64,000 bases of DNA, from assembly GCF_007993935.1 (NCBI RefSeq), contig NZ_VITY01000005.1:124001-188000 (forward strand), written 5' to 3'. The translations under genes and the position numbers were made by a program. Under the pieces are notes generated by a model. The model saw only the letters and a list, made by a program, of their open reading frames with translations. It was not told the DNA's origin and searched no databases. The DNA comes from Bradyrhizobium macuxiense (GTDB taxonomy: Bacteria; Pseudomonadota; Alphaproteobacteria; Rhizobiales; Xanthobacteraceae). Position 1 is the stretch's first letter, and each line of letters opens with the position of its first letter. This document shows, piece by piece, positions 34,233-42,531 of this stretch.

Positions 34233-35297
34233 ATGGCGCGCAACATTCTGATTTTGGGAGCCTCCTACGGCTCCCTGCTGGGGACCAAGCTCTTGATGGC
34301 GGGGCACAATGTGTCCCTGGTGTGCCGCAAGAACACCGCTGATCTGATCAACCGCGAGGGTACCGAGGTCCGCATCAAGCTGCGCGACGAGAAGGAGCAT
34401 CGCTCGATCTTCTCGCGCGACCTGCCGGGTAAGCTCGACGCGGTCACGCCCGCCGATGTCGACGTGTCGCGCTACGACATGGTTGGCCTTGCGATGCAGG
34501 AGCCGCAATACACCAACCACACGGTGCGCGTGCTGATGATCAAGATCGCGGCGGCGAAGCTGCCGTGCCTGTCGATCATGAACATGCCGCCGCTGCCGTA
34601 CCTGAAGCGGATCCCCGCGCTCGCCGGCATGGACCTCGAGGAGGCCTACACCAACGCGCAGGTGTGGGAGCGCTTCGAGCCGGGCCTGGTCACGTTGTGC
34701 TCGCCGGATCCGCAGGCGTTCCGTCCGCCGGAGGAGAAGGCCAACGTGCTGCATGTCGGCCTGCCGACCAACTTCAAGGCCTCGGCCTTCGCCGACGACA
34801 AGCACAACAAGGTGCTGCGCGAGCTCGAAGCCGACATCGATGCGGTGACGCTCGACGGCCAGGACGTGCCGGTGAAGCTGAAAGTATTCGACTCGCTGTT
34901 CGTGCCGCTGGCCAAATGGTCGATGCTGCTGACCGGCAATTATCGCTGCATCACGCCGACGGAGCCGCAATCGATCCGCGACGCCGTGCACGGCGATCTC
35001 AGCCGCTCGCAGGCGATCTACGATCATGTCGACGGTATCGCGCGCAAGCTCGGCGCCGATCCGGCAGATCAGGTGCCGTTCGCGAAATACGCCAAGGCGG
35101 CGGAAAGCCTGCTCAAGCCGTCGTCGGCGGCCCGCGCGGTCGCGGCCGGCGCGCCGTTCATCGAGCGCGTCGACCTCCTGGTGAAGCTGATCTCGCACCA
35201 GCTCGGTAACCCCAGCGCCGAGATCGACCGCACCGTCGAGACCGTCGATCAGAAGCTGAACGAGAAGATCGTGCAGGGCGGCTCCGGCGCGGAGTAA
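34233..35297 (+). CDS. Ketopantoate-reductase-like NAD(P)-binding protein
   Basis: A 354-residue cytoplasmic protein. The N-terminus ILILGASYGSLLGTKLLMAG is a Rossmann phosphate loop of the ApbA/PanE type (GxGxxG is modified to GASYGS), followed by HNVSLVCRKN, where a basic residue would favour NADP. The C-terminal half (about 190-330) is helical, as in 6-phosphogluconate/ketopantoate reductases, but typical PanE catalytic motifs were not recognised. TTTGGAGAGA precedes the ATG at 34233. It is divergent from the tandem TetR gene and could be its target. Substrate unknown. Confidence 0.8.
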   Translation: MARNILILGASYGSLLGTKLLMAGHNVSLVCRKNTADLINREGTEVRIKLRDEKEHRSIFSRDLPGKLDAVTPADVDVSRYDMVGLAMQEPQYTNHTVRVLMIKIAAAKLPCLSIMNMPPLPYLKRIPALAGMDLEEAYTNAQVWERFEPGLVTLCSPDPQAFRPPEEKANVLHVGLPTNFKASAFADDKHNKVLRELEADIDAVTLDGQDVPVKLKVFDSLFVPLAKWSMLLTGNYRCITPTEPQSIRDAVHGDLSRSQAIYDHVDGIARKLGADPADQVPFAKYAKAAESLLKPSSAARAVAAGAPFIERVDLLVKLISHQLGNPSAEIDRTVETVDQKLNEKIVQGGSGAE

Positions 35298-35440
35298 CCC
35301 GAGCACGCGGTGCGGGGGCGGGAAGCGCGCCCTCGCCATGCACTGGCGATCGGCAAAGCGTGCGATCGCGGCTGCCGAATGCATGGCTCGGCCTGGTCAG
35401 TTGAGCTAGGCTGGCGCAGCTGCGGCTCGGAGCTACCGAC

Positions 35441-35638
35441 ATGCCGAACAAATCGCTTCCTCGCCTTGCAATCTACGGCGACCTCGATCGCGCGCGCGAC
35501 ATCCTGCGCGCCTGGCAGCCGCTCGACCACCTCTCGCCTGACGACGCCGAGCTTGTCGTGAAAGCGATCGCCGAAGGCATCGCCCGCGGCCGCCGGCACG
35601 GGCTGGAGATGGGGCAGTGCTGCCACCTCGCGGCGTGA
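35441..35638 (+). CDS. Small hypothetical protein (65 residues)
   Basis: Starts MPNKSLPRLAIYGDLDRARD and continues with a helical, acidic middle (HLSPDDAELVVKAIAEGIAR) and an end rich in Arg/His/Cys (GLEMGQCCHLAA). CGGAG lies 8 bases before the ATG, and the third positions are GC-rich as in neighbouring genes. No membrane segment or known family. The frame on the opposite strand over the same bases has no ribosome-binding site. Confidence 0.6.
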   Translation: MPNKSLPRLAIYGDLDRARDILRAWQPLDHLSPDDAELVVKAIAEGIARGRRHGLEMGQCCHLAA

Positions 35639-35696
35639 GGTGTGGTCAGCGAGCGTTTGCATAGCGCGCCCATAGAGCGACCTGCACTAGTGGGGT

Positions 35697-35890
35697 GAGC
35701 ACGCCGGTCAGGCTCCCTCCCCCCTTGCGGGGGAGGGTGGGGAGAGGGGTGGCCCCGGGCGAGATGGTCGATGTGCGCGTCGCTATCGCAACGTTGAGCG
35801 TGCGTCGTGGCGATGTTGAAAGAGTTTGCCGTGTGGCACCCCTCTCCCCAACCCTCCCCCGCAAGGGGGGAGGGAGCCCTTCCGCCGGTG
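35697..35890. repeat. MITE-like inverted-repeat element, copy 1
   Basis: A ~194-base element whose ends are long inverted repeats: CTCCCTCCCCCCTTGCGGGG at 35713 is mirrored by CCCCGCAAGGGGGGAGGGAG ending at 35876. The middle (about 35760-35830) is unique-looking and non-coding. It is nearly identical to the copy at 35973-36177. Confidence 0.85.
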
Positions 35891-35972
35891 CTCGCCTCAC
35901 ACGAGAGCATAGCCCTTCACCTCACGGCGTGCGATCACGAGATGCGCGTGTCGCGACCTGTTCCTGTAAGGC

Positions 35973-36177
35973 GAGCACGCTCGTCAGGCTCCCTCCCCCC
36001 TTGCGGGGGAGGGTGGGGAGAGGGGTGGCCCCGGGCGAGATGATCGGTGTGCGCGCCGCTATCGCAACATTGAGCGTGCGTCGTGGCGATGTTGAGAGAG
36101 TTTGCCGTGTGGCACCCCTCTCCCCAACCCTCCCCCGCAAGGGGCCCGCAAGGGGGGAGGGAGCCCTTCCGCCGGTG
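35973..36177. repeat. MITE-like inverted-repeat element, copy 2
   Basis: Same element 276 bases further on, in the same orientation, with scattered substitutions and an 11-base duplication in the right arm near 36140-36152 (CCCGCAAGGGG repeated). The duplication may be replication slippage in the hairpin arm. The element ends just before the 3' end of the rnk gene. Confidence 0.85.
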
Positions 36178-36218
36178 GCTTCCTAACTTGAGATCGGTCG
36201 TGCTTCGAGGCCGCGCCG

Positions 36219-36638
36219 CTAGCTCTGATGTGCCACCGCCAAAATCGTCACCGCACGCGTCTGGTGGCTCGGGGTCTGGAAATCGATGGTTTGGCCGACC
36301 GACAATCCGATCAGCGCGGCGCCGACCGGCGTCAGCACCGAGATGCGGCGGAGCGCGATGTCGGCTTCGTGCGGATACACCAGCACGACTTCCCTGACGT
36401 CGCCGGTCTCGTCGTCGCGGTAGCGCAAGCGCGAGCCCATGCGGACCACGTCGTGGAGGTCGGCATCGTCGGCGACGACCTGCGCCCGGTCGGTCTCGCG
36501 CGCCAGGAACTGGGCGACGCGCGGAAACACCGCCATGCTGGAATCGGCCAGCGCGCTGAGGCGATGCGCCTCGCTCGCCGTGATCACGATCGGCGGCAAT
36601 GCCGCGGCGGTAAAGCTATTCTGAATGCTCTGGGGCAT
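36219..36638 (-). CDS. rnk: Nucleoside diphosphate kinase regulator (Rnk)
   Basis: A 139-residue protein of the GreA/GreB superfamily. The N-terminus (PPIVITASEAHRLSALADSS) is the short Rnk coiled-coil region. The C-terminal FKBP-like domain shows VRMGSRLRYRDDETGDVREV, VLVYPHEADIALRRISVLTP and GAALIGLSVGQTIDFQTP. Rnk binds RNA polymerase near the secondary channel and was found as a regulator of nucleoside diphosphate kinase. The start is set at 36638, with AAGG upstream. Single gene. Confidence 0.92.
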   Translation of the reverse strand: MPQSIQNSFTAAALPPIVITASEAHRLSALADSSMAVFPRVAQFLARETDRAQVVADDADLHDVVRMGSRLRYRDDETGDVREVVLVYPHEADIALRRISVLTPVGAALIGLSVGQTIDFQTPSHQTRAVTILAVAHQS

Positions 36639-36909
36639 GTCGTTTGACCTTGCGGTTGATCGAAGGCGCGAAAGCGCCGGCGCGCGACTGCTTCGCGCGC
36701 CACGGCGGGCTGAAATGATGTTGATGACGCCTGAAGAATCCGGACGGCGCGCGATCGCCGGCCGGCTAAGTGCCTGCGTGCAGACGTCCAGCGCGCAAGC
36801 CAAGGCGCGCGATGCGGGTGTCGATGCTCAACATGTCGATCATGGCCCCATCAACATAGCCGCTGATGACGACGCATCCATTGCGGCGAACGCGCGCACG
36901 CGCCGCGGG

Positions 36910-37440
36910 TCAGGGCTGGCCGATGCCGGTGAGGCCGAGCACCGCGCCGGCGGCGAGCGCGAGCAGCGGATGGATGCGGGTCGTCGTGGTGGCGATCGCG
37001 ACGCCGGCCGCGATCAGGATGGTACCCCAGCTCGAAACCGAGGTGTGGGTGATGACGATGGCGCTGGCGGTGACGAGGCCGGCGGTGACCGGAACGAGCC
37101 CGGCCTGCACGGTCTTCCGCCACGGCCGGTCCTTGAAGCGTTCCCACAGCCGCAGCGCGAAGCCGGTGACGAGCGACGATGGCCCGAACTTGGCGAGCGA
37201 GGTCACCAGCACGCCGGAGAATCCGGCGACATGCCAGCCGACCAGCGGCACCACCATCATGTTGGGTCCAGGCGCGGCCTGCGCCAGTGCGAACAGCGCG
37301 CCGAATTCCTGCGCCGTCATCCAGTGATGGATATCGACCACCTGGCGCTGCATCTCCGGCAGGATGGTGTTGCCGCCGCCAAAGGCCAGCAGCGAGAGCT
37401 CAGCGAAGATCAGTGCGAGCGTGACGAGGGTTGCGGTCAT
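36910..37440 (-). CDS. Chromate transporter half-protein (CHR family, second partner)
   Basis: A 176-residue inner-membrane protein, half the size of classic ChrA. LALIFAELSLLAFGGGNTIL and ALFALAQAAPGPNMMVVPLV match the conserved FxxGG and AxxxPGP blocks of the CHR family. Short-chain CHR proteins work as pairs encoded by adjacent genes; the partner overlaps it by 4 bases upstream. The substrate may be chromate or another anion; several family members are not proven chromate exporters. Confidence 0.9.
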   Translation of the reverse strand: MTATLVTLALIFAELSLLAFGGGNTILPEMQRQVVDIHHWMTAQEFGALFALAQAAPGPNMMVVPLVGWHVAGFSGVLVTSLAKFGPSSLVTGFALRLWERFKDRPWRKTVQAGLVPVTAGLVTASAIVITHTSVSSWGTILIAAGVAIATTTTRIHPLLALAAGAVLGLTGIGQP

Positions 37441-38003
37441 GATGTCTGCCTCGCGCGCAGGAAGATGCTGAGCGGCGCGAGCGTCAACAAGGTCGGCAGC
37501 AGCGGCAGCCGGAACACCGCGATCGCCAGCACGCCGAGCGTGACGATCAATAGGCCGACGACATCGCGCCGCAATGGCCAGGCGATCTTGATCGCCGTGG
37601 AAATCAGCAACCCTGCTGCCGCGGCGGCGAGCCCGCCGAACAGATGACGCACCACCGGATCGTTGGCGAATTGGCTGTAGATCACGCCGAGCCCGATCAC
37701 CACCGCGGTCGGCACCGCGATCAGGCCGAGGATCGAAGCGAACGCGCCGGGAATGCCGCGAAACTTCAGTCCGACCGCCACCGACATGTTGATGATGTTG
37801 CCGCCGGGCAGGAACTGGCAGAGCCCGAGCAGGTCGGTGAACTCGGCACTGGTGAGCCAGCCGCGCTTCTCCACCATCATGTGGCGCGCCAGCGGCAGCA
37901 CGCCGCCGAAGCCGGTCAGTCCGAGGACGAAGAAGCCCGTGAACAGCTCGCCGACATCAGGTGCGACATGCTTGCTGGTTTGAGCGGCGCGTATGGCGTC
38001 CAT
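37437..38003 (-). CDS. Chromate transporter half-protein (CHR family, first partner)
   Basis: A 188-residue inner-membrane protein. ELFTGFFVLGLTGFGGVLPL carries the FGG block, and LLGLCQFLPGGNIINMSVAV carries PGG in place of PGP. Five or six hydrophobic segments. It precedes and overlaps the second half-protein (ATGA at 37437-37440), so the two are translated together and probably insert in opposite orientations. A LysR-type gene is divergent from it. Confidence 0.9.
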   Translation of the reverse strand: MDAIRAAQTSKHVAPDVGELFTGFFVLGLTGFGGVLPLARHMMVEKRGWLTSAEFTDLLGLCQFLPGGNIINMSVAVGLKFRGIPGAFASILGLIAVPTAVVIGLGVIYSQFANDPVVRHLFGGLAAAAAGLLISTAIKIAWPLRRDVVGLLIVTLGVLAIAVFRLPLLPTLLTLAPLSIFLRARQTS

Positions 38004-38070
38004 CGGCGGGGCGGCTCCGGTTCGTTCGTTCTTGAGCCGACTCTAGTTGGCCGCATGCCAAATTTCCAAT

Positions 38071-38105
38071 ATATGGATACTGGAATTTGCATATCTTTTG
38101 CATAT
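38071..38105. promoter_or_regulatory. Candidate LysR-type operator in the divergent promoter
   Basis: ATATG-N14-CATAT forms a dyad at 38071-38094, and TTTGCATAT is directly repeated at 38086-38094 and 38097-38105, in an AT-rich 45-base island between the CHR pair and the lysR-type gene. It is the likely binding region of the LysR protein for both promoters. Confidence 0.5.
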
Positions 38106-38116
38106 GGATCGTCGCG

Positions 38117-39034
38117 ATGATCGAGCTGCGCCATCTCCGTTATGCCGTCGCGGTCGCCGAGGAAGGCCACATCACCCGCGCCGCGGCGCGGCTCGGCATC
38201 CAGCAGCCGCCGCTCAGCCAGCAGATCCGGGCGCTGGAAGCTGCGATCGGCGCACCGCTGTTTCGCCGGCAGCCGCGCGGGGTCGAACTGACCGCCGCCG
38301 GCCGCGCCTTCGTCGGCAAGGCGCGCGCGATCCTGCGCGACACCGAGCTCGCGGTGGAAGCCGCGCGCCGCGCCAGCCGCGGCCAGGAAGGCCAGCTTGC
38401 GATCGGCTTCACCTCGTCGGCTGCGTTCCATCCCTTCGTCACCGGCGTGATGCGCGAGATGCGCGAGCATGCGCCGGCGATCAAATTGTCGCTGGAAGAG
38501 GCCTCGACCGGCGAGCTGATCGAAGCCGTCGAGGCCGACCGGCTCGATGCCGCGTTCGTGCGCTCGCCGAGCGAGCGGCTGGACAACCTCACGATCACGC
38601 ATCTGCTCGACGAGGAGATGCTGGTCGCGTTGCCCGACCATCATCCGCGTGCCCGCAGGGATCCGCGCCGGCGGATTTCGCTGAGCTCGCTTGCCGACGA
38701 GCCGCTGATCCTCTATCGCCGCCCGACCGGGCCGGGCCTCTACGACAGCATCATCGCCGCCTGCCGCGCGGCGGGCTTCAGCCCGAAGGTGGCGCAGGAG
38801 GCGACGCGGATGGTGTCGACGCTCAGCCTCGTCGCCGCAGGGCTCGGCATTTCGATCGTGCCGGAATCGATGGCGCGGCTGGAGACCGCCGGCGTCTCCT
38901 ATCTCCGCCTCGACCGCGCCGCTGGCCTGGTCGCGCCGCTCGCACTGGCGCGCAAGAAAGCCCCCGCCGGCGGCACGCTCGGCCGCCTGCTTGCGATCGT
39001 GACGCGGCGGGTGAAGGACCGCGCAGGGGTTTGA
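38117..39034 (+). CDS. LysR-family transcriptional regulator
   Basis: A 305-residue regulator. The N-terminal winged helix-turn-helix is canonical: ELRHLRYAVAVAEEGHITRA, ARLGIQQPPLSQQIRALEAA, then FRRQPRGVELTAAG. The C-terminal effector domain (about 90-295) has QLAIGFTSSAAFHPFVTGVM and VAAGLGISIVPES. The start at 38117 fits the LysR N-terminus. It is divergent from the chromate-transporter pair, its likely target. Confidence 0.92.
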   Translation: MIELRHLRYAVAVAEEGHITRAAARLGIQQPPLSQQIRALEAAIGAPLFRRQPRGVELTAAGRAFVGKARAILRDTELAVEAARRASRGQEGQLAIGFTSSAAFHPFVTGVMREMREHAPAIKLSLEEASTGELIEAVEADRLDAAFVRSPSERLDNLTITHLLDEEMLVALPDHHPRARRDPRRRISLSSLADEPLILYRRPTGPGLYDSIIAACRAAGFSPKVAQEATRMVSTLSLVAAGLGISIVPESMARLETAGVSYLRLDRAAGLVAPLALARKKAPAGGTLGRLLAIVTRRVKDRAGV

Positions 39035-39216
39035 TGGCGATTTGCGCGCCGTGGCAGAACGTCCCAGGTGGCGCGGAATGTGGCCAGTTTGGCGAACGCC
39101 TGCGTCGGTGCGCGTCTAGATAGCCTGCATCGGATCCGGTTGCCCGCGTGTCGATTGCGACAGGTCGGTTGCGTCCGGCGGCTTCCGGTTCGTCACCACA
39201 GTGAAAGGCAGTTCCA

Positions 39217-39765
39217 ATGGCACGTTTTCCCGTCCATACGCTCGACTCCGCCCCCGAGGCCTCGAAACCCTCGCTGCGCGAGGTTGAGGCGCGGTTCGGC
39301 ATGATCCCCAACCTTGCGGCGACGATGGCGACCTCGCCCGTGCTGATCCAGAGCTTCATCGGCATCTTCGACAAGGTTCACGGCGGCAGCTTCACCGAGC
39401 AACAGATCCAGACCGTGCTGCTCACCGACGCGGTGACCAATCGCTGCACCTGGGCGGTCGCCCTGCACTCCGCGCTCGGCCTGCAGGCCGGCCTTGCTGC
39501 GGCCGATGTCGACGCGATGCGCGCCGGCCGTTCGCCCGCCGACAAGCAACTCGGCGCACTCTCGACATTGGCAAGGTCGCTGATCGAAAAGCGCGGCCGG
39601 CTCGACGAGGAGGAGATCGAGCAATTCCTGGCGGCCGGGTTCTACAAGGACCTCGTGCTTGAAGTGATCAACATCGTGGCGGCGTCGACCATCACTAATT
39701 ACACGGGCAGCGTGACCAACCCGCCGCTGGAAGCGGGGTTGCAGGCGCATGCCTGGAATGGCTGA
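39217..39765 (+). CDS. Carboxymuconolactone decarboxylase/AhpD-like protein lacking the second cysteine
   Basis: A 182-residue alpha-helical protein of the CMD/AhpD superfamily (EARFGMIPNLAATMATSPVL, then the core helix TVLLTDAVTNRCTWAVALHS). AhpD-type peroxidase partners use E-x3-C-x2-C-x3-H; here the site is C77-x2-A80-x3-H84, so a CxxC redox disulfide cannot form. It may therefore act as a lyase-like or one-cysteine enzyme. AAAGG lies before the ATG. Single gene between regulators; no clear partner. Confidence 0.85.
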   Translation: MARFPVHTLDSAPEASKPSLREVEARFGMIPNLAATMATSPVLIQSFIGIFDKVHGGSFTEQQIQTVLLTDAVTNRCTWAVALHSALGLQAGLAAADVDAMRAGRSPADKQLGALSTLARSLIEKRGRLDEEEIEQFLAAGFYKDLVLEVINIVAASTITNYTGSVTNPPLEAGLQAHAWNG

Positions 39766-39811
39766 GTAACAAACACCGCGCGCCGGCCATGGGCCGGCGT
39801 GCGCCTGCCTT

Positions 39812-40807
39812 CTAGCCGGCAAACCTGGCGCGGTAGTCCTGCGGCGTCGTCGACAGCAAGCGCAGGAAGCTGCGGCGCATCGTCTCCTCGGAGCCGAAAC
39901 CGCAGCGCTGTGAAATCCGCTTGATCGGCAGCCGCGTCTCCGAGAGCAGATGCCGCGCGCCCTCGACCCGCAACCGCTCGATCGCGCGGGCCGGCGTCAG
40001 CCCGGTCGCTTCGGCGTAATGCCGGCTGAAGCTGCGCTCGCTCATGCCGGCCTGCTTCGCCAGCGTCGGAAGCGAGAGGTCGTCGGCCAGATGGTTGCTG
40101 ATCCAGTCATGCAGCGCGCCGAACCTGTCGTCGGTCGTTTGCAGCGACAGGACTTCGCTGAACTGCGCCTGTCCGCCCGGCCGCTTGAGAAACACCACGA
40201 GATAGCGGGCGACGGCGAGCGCCGTTGCGCGGCCGAGATCGTCCTCGACCAGCGCCAATGCCAGATCGATGCCCGAGGTGACGCCGGCCGAGGTCCAGAA
40301 CGATCCGTCGCGCACGAAGATCGGATCGGACTCGACGTGGATGTCGGGAAAACGCTCGGCGAGCTCCTGCCAGAATCCCCAATGCGTCACCGCCCGACGG
40401 CCATCGAGGGCACCTGATGCGGCGAGCAGGAACGCGCCGGTGCAGACCGATGCGGTGCGGCGGGCCTCTCCCGAGCGTCTGCGCACCCAGTCAACCAGGA
40501 CGTCGTCGGCCGCCGCAGCGTTGACGCCGTCGCCGCCTGGAACAATCAGCGTGTCCACCGCGCTGCCGGTGGCAGGCAATGGATTGACCGCGAGCCCGAT
40601 GCCGGCCGATGCCTGGACCGTGGGGCCGTCCTTGGCAACGACGCGGACTTCGTAAGGCTCCGCGTTGCCTGCCTTGGCCATCATTGCGTTGGCCGACGCG
40701 AACACCTGCAACGGTCCGGTGACATCGAGCAACTGCACCGCCGGATAAGCCAGCACCTCGATCAGGCGACGGTCTTTTGGCGGAGAATGTGGGGGCTTTG
40801 GCGTCAT
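39812..40807 (-). CDS. GlxA-type regulator: DJ-1/PfpI domain plus AraC helix-turn-helix
   Basis: A 331-residue regulator. Residues about 15-190 form a DJ-1/PfpI (class I amidotransferase-like) domain: VLAYPAVQLLDVTGPLQVFA and TASVCTGAFLLAASGALDGR, whose Cys occupies the nucleophile elbow. The C-terminal AraC domain reads LSLPTLAKQAGMSERSFSRH then PIKRISQRCGFGSEETMRRS. An ATG at 40843 would add 12 residues but leaves only 17 bases to the divergent gene and uses AT-rich codons, so 40807 is preferred. Probably regulates the divergent DJ-1-family gene. Confidence 0.88.
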   Translation of the reverse strand: MTPKPPHSPPKDRRLIEVLAYPAVQLLDVTGPLQVFASANAMMAKAGNAEPYEVRVVAKDGPTVQASAGIGLAVNPLPATGSAVDTLIVPGGDGVNAAAADDVLVDWVRRRSGEARRTASVCTGAFLLAASGALDGRRAVTHWGFWQELAERFPDIHVESDPIFVRDGSFWTSAGVTSGIDLALALVEDDLGRATALAVARYLVVFLKRPGGQAQFSEVLSLQTTDDRFGALHDWISNHLADDLSLPTLAKQAGMSERSFSRHYAEATGLTPARAIERLRVEGARHLLSETRLPIKRISQRCGFGSEETMRRSFLRLLSTTPQDYRARFAG

Positions 40808-40860
40808 CGCCGAAGCGTGCCGCGCTAGATTTGCTTTGTCCATAGTGCGAGGGAAGTTCG

Positions 40861-41598
40861 ATGATTGCTCATGATGTCCACTTACGGATCGGGTCGCTGC
40901 TGTTCGAAGGCGTCGACCAAATCGACTTGACCGGCCCCTTCGAGGTGCTGTCGCGGATTCCGAATTCGACCTACCGCATCTACGCCAAGACCATGGAGCC
41001 AGTGCGCGACCTCAAGGGATTGCGGCTGACGCCGGATGCGACGCTGACTGAGGCGCCGCCGCTCGATGTGCTGCATGTGCCGGGCGGCTTCGGTCAGGAG
41101 GCGCTGATGGAGGACGAGGAGGTCCTGCGCTGGATCCGCGAGCAGGCAGCAGGGGCTTGCAGCCTGTTCTCGGTCTGCACTGGCGCGCTGCTGTGCGGCG
41201 CGGCCGGGCTCTTGAAGGGGCGCAGGGCGACGACGCATTGGGCGTCGTTTCATCTGTTGCCGTACTTCGGCGCCACGCCGGTGAACGAGCGCGTGGTGGT
41301 CGACGGAAGCTTTGTCTTCGCCGCCGGCGTCACGGCCGGCATCGACGGCGCATTGCGGCTCGCGGCGGAATTGCGCGGCGACGACGCGGCGCGGGCGATC
41401 CAGCTCTACATGGCCTATGCGCCGGAGCCGCCCTTCAACAGCGGCACGCCGGAGACCGCGCCGCCCGAGATCCTGCAGCAGACACGGCACGCGACGCGTG
41501 CGATCACGGCGCAGCGGGAAGAAACTGCACGCCGCGTGGCGGCCAGGCTGGGCGTCGTCGTGCCGGAGCCCGAGCGTCTGTCGGCAAGTGCAAGCTGA
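40861..41598 (+). CDS. DJ-1/PfpI-family protein, isonitrile hydratase-like
   Basis: A 245-residue cytosolic protein. LLFEGVDQIDLTGPFEVLSR opens the domain, and SLFSVCTGALLCGAAGLLKG contains the nucleophile C106, followed by RRATTHWASFHLLPYFGA, as in isocyanide (isonitrile) hydratases such as Pseudomonas InhA, which turn R-NC into N-formamides. The match is by motif; the substrate is not proven. GAGGGAAG precedes the ATG. It is divergent from the GlxA-type regulator, which contains the same domain. Confidence 0.88.
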   Translation: MIAHDVHLRIGSLLFEGVDQIDLTGPFEVLSRIPNSTYRIYAKTMEPVRDLKGLRLTPDATLTEAPPLDVLHVPGGFGQEALMEDEEVLRWIREQAAGACSLFSVCTGALLCGAAGLLKGRRATTHWASFHLLPYFGATPVNERVVVDGSFVFAAGVTAGIDGALRLAAELRGDDAARAIQLYMAYAPEPPFNSGTPETAPPEILQQTRHATRAITAQREETARRVAARLGVVVPEPERLSASAS

Positions 41599-41628
41599 CG
41601 TTACTTCGAAATCGAGCGGTGGCCTCCA

Positions 41629-41778
41629 CTTCACCTCGCCCCGCGTGCGGGGAGAGGTCGGAACGCATCGCTAGATGCGTTCCGGGTGAGGGGGAGCCTC
41701 CGCGAACGCGGCTGTCACCGCGTGCGCGGAGAGAGCCCCTCACCCCAACCCTCTCCCCGTAGGAACGGGGCGAGGGAG
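41629..41778. repeat. 150-bp intergenic repeat, copy 1
   Basis: Starts CTTCACCTCGCCCCGCGTGC and ends CCCCGTAGGAACGGGGCGAG plus GGAG, with CCTCGCCCCG/CGGGGCGAGG at the two ends and inner hairpins. A second copy of exactly 150 bases lies at 58847-58996. It sits just behind the gene ending at 41598. Confidence 0.85.
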
Positions 41779-41816
41779 CGCGCTGCCTGCCGTCGCTATT
41801 CGGCCTAGTCGCGCGG

Positions 41817-42296
41817 TTAATTGCCCGGCTCGAAGCTGCAGTCGGCGCCGCCGCCGGCCTTGTCCTTGATCACCTTGGGATCGAGCGTGCAGGACAATTT
41901 CGACAGTGCCTCGTAGATCGTGCCGGCGGCGCCGTCGCCGGGCACGCCGGCGAGCGCCACGGTGGCGTAGATCGCGTTGGCTTCGCGTCCCCTGACGGTG
42001 TGGGTCCTGCTGCCGAAGGTCAGCGCGCAGGAACGCGAGGTGATGTCGACATTGCTGGCGCGGCAGACGACCTTGTCGGCGGTGACGGTGATCTTCCTGA
42101 TGACGTGGACATCGCTGTCGCCGTTGAAGAACGCGGCGACCGCCTTCTTCTCCGTGGCCGGCAGCGGCGAATAGGGCGCCACCACGCCGGCGAGCGCCAG
42201 CGCGACCGAGCCGGACGTGGTCGCAGGCGCGGCCCATGCGGCTGACGAGGCCAGCGGCAATGAACATGCGAGGATCATCAGTCGGCCCAGTCTCAT
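41817..42296 (-). CDS. Secreted protein of unknown function (159 residues)
   Basis: The signal peptide MRLGRLMILACSLPLASSAA (cleavage after AWA) precedes a mature part with SPLPATEKKAVAAFFNGDSD and four cysteines (KVVCRASN, SRSCALTF, KLSCTLDP, GADCSFEP), likely two disulfides. ACAGGAGACGGGA before the ATG at 42296 supports this start over a longer frame. Family not recognised; probably periplasmic. Confidence 0.78.
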   Translation of the reverse strand: MRLGRLMILACSLPLASSAAWAAPATTSGSVALALAGVVAPYSPLPATEKKAVAAFFNGDSDVHVIRKITVTADKVVCRASNVDITSRSCALTFGSRTHTVRGREANAIYATVALAGVPGDGAAGTIYEALSKLSCTLDPKVIKDKAGGGADCSFEPGN

Positions 42297-42531
42297 TCCC
42301 GTCTCCTGTTGTGGCGCTTTCCGCGGCGCGGAATCGCTAGCACGTCTCGCAGCTTGAACAGGTGACGTCATTCACATGCCATCCCGCAACTTCGCGTGAG
42401 GGCGGTGCGCGCTGATGGCAGTGCGGCCCCGCGTGGACCGGCTTGCACGATCGCGCCATCGGCGTCACAGTCCCCTCTGCGGCTGCGATGCCGCCAACAA
42501 CGAAGACAAGAAGATCAATCCGAGGAACGCC

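Noticed and set aside
35697..36177. CRISPR array
   Set aside because: Only two copies of a long inverted-repeat element 276 bases apart, without short regular repeats and spacers.
35807..36186. Pro/Gly/Arg-rich open frames crossing the inverted repeats
   Set aside because: They follow the repeat sequence, occur on both strands and have no ribosome-binding site.
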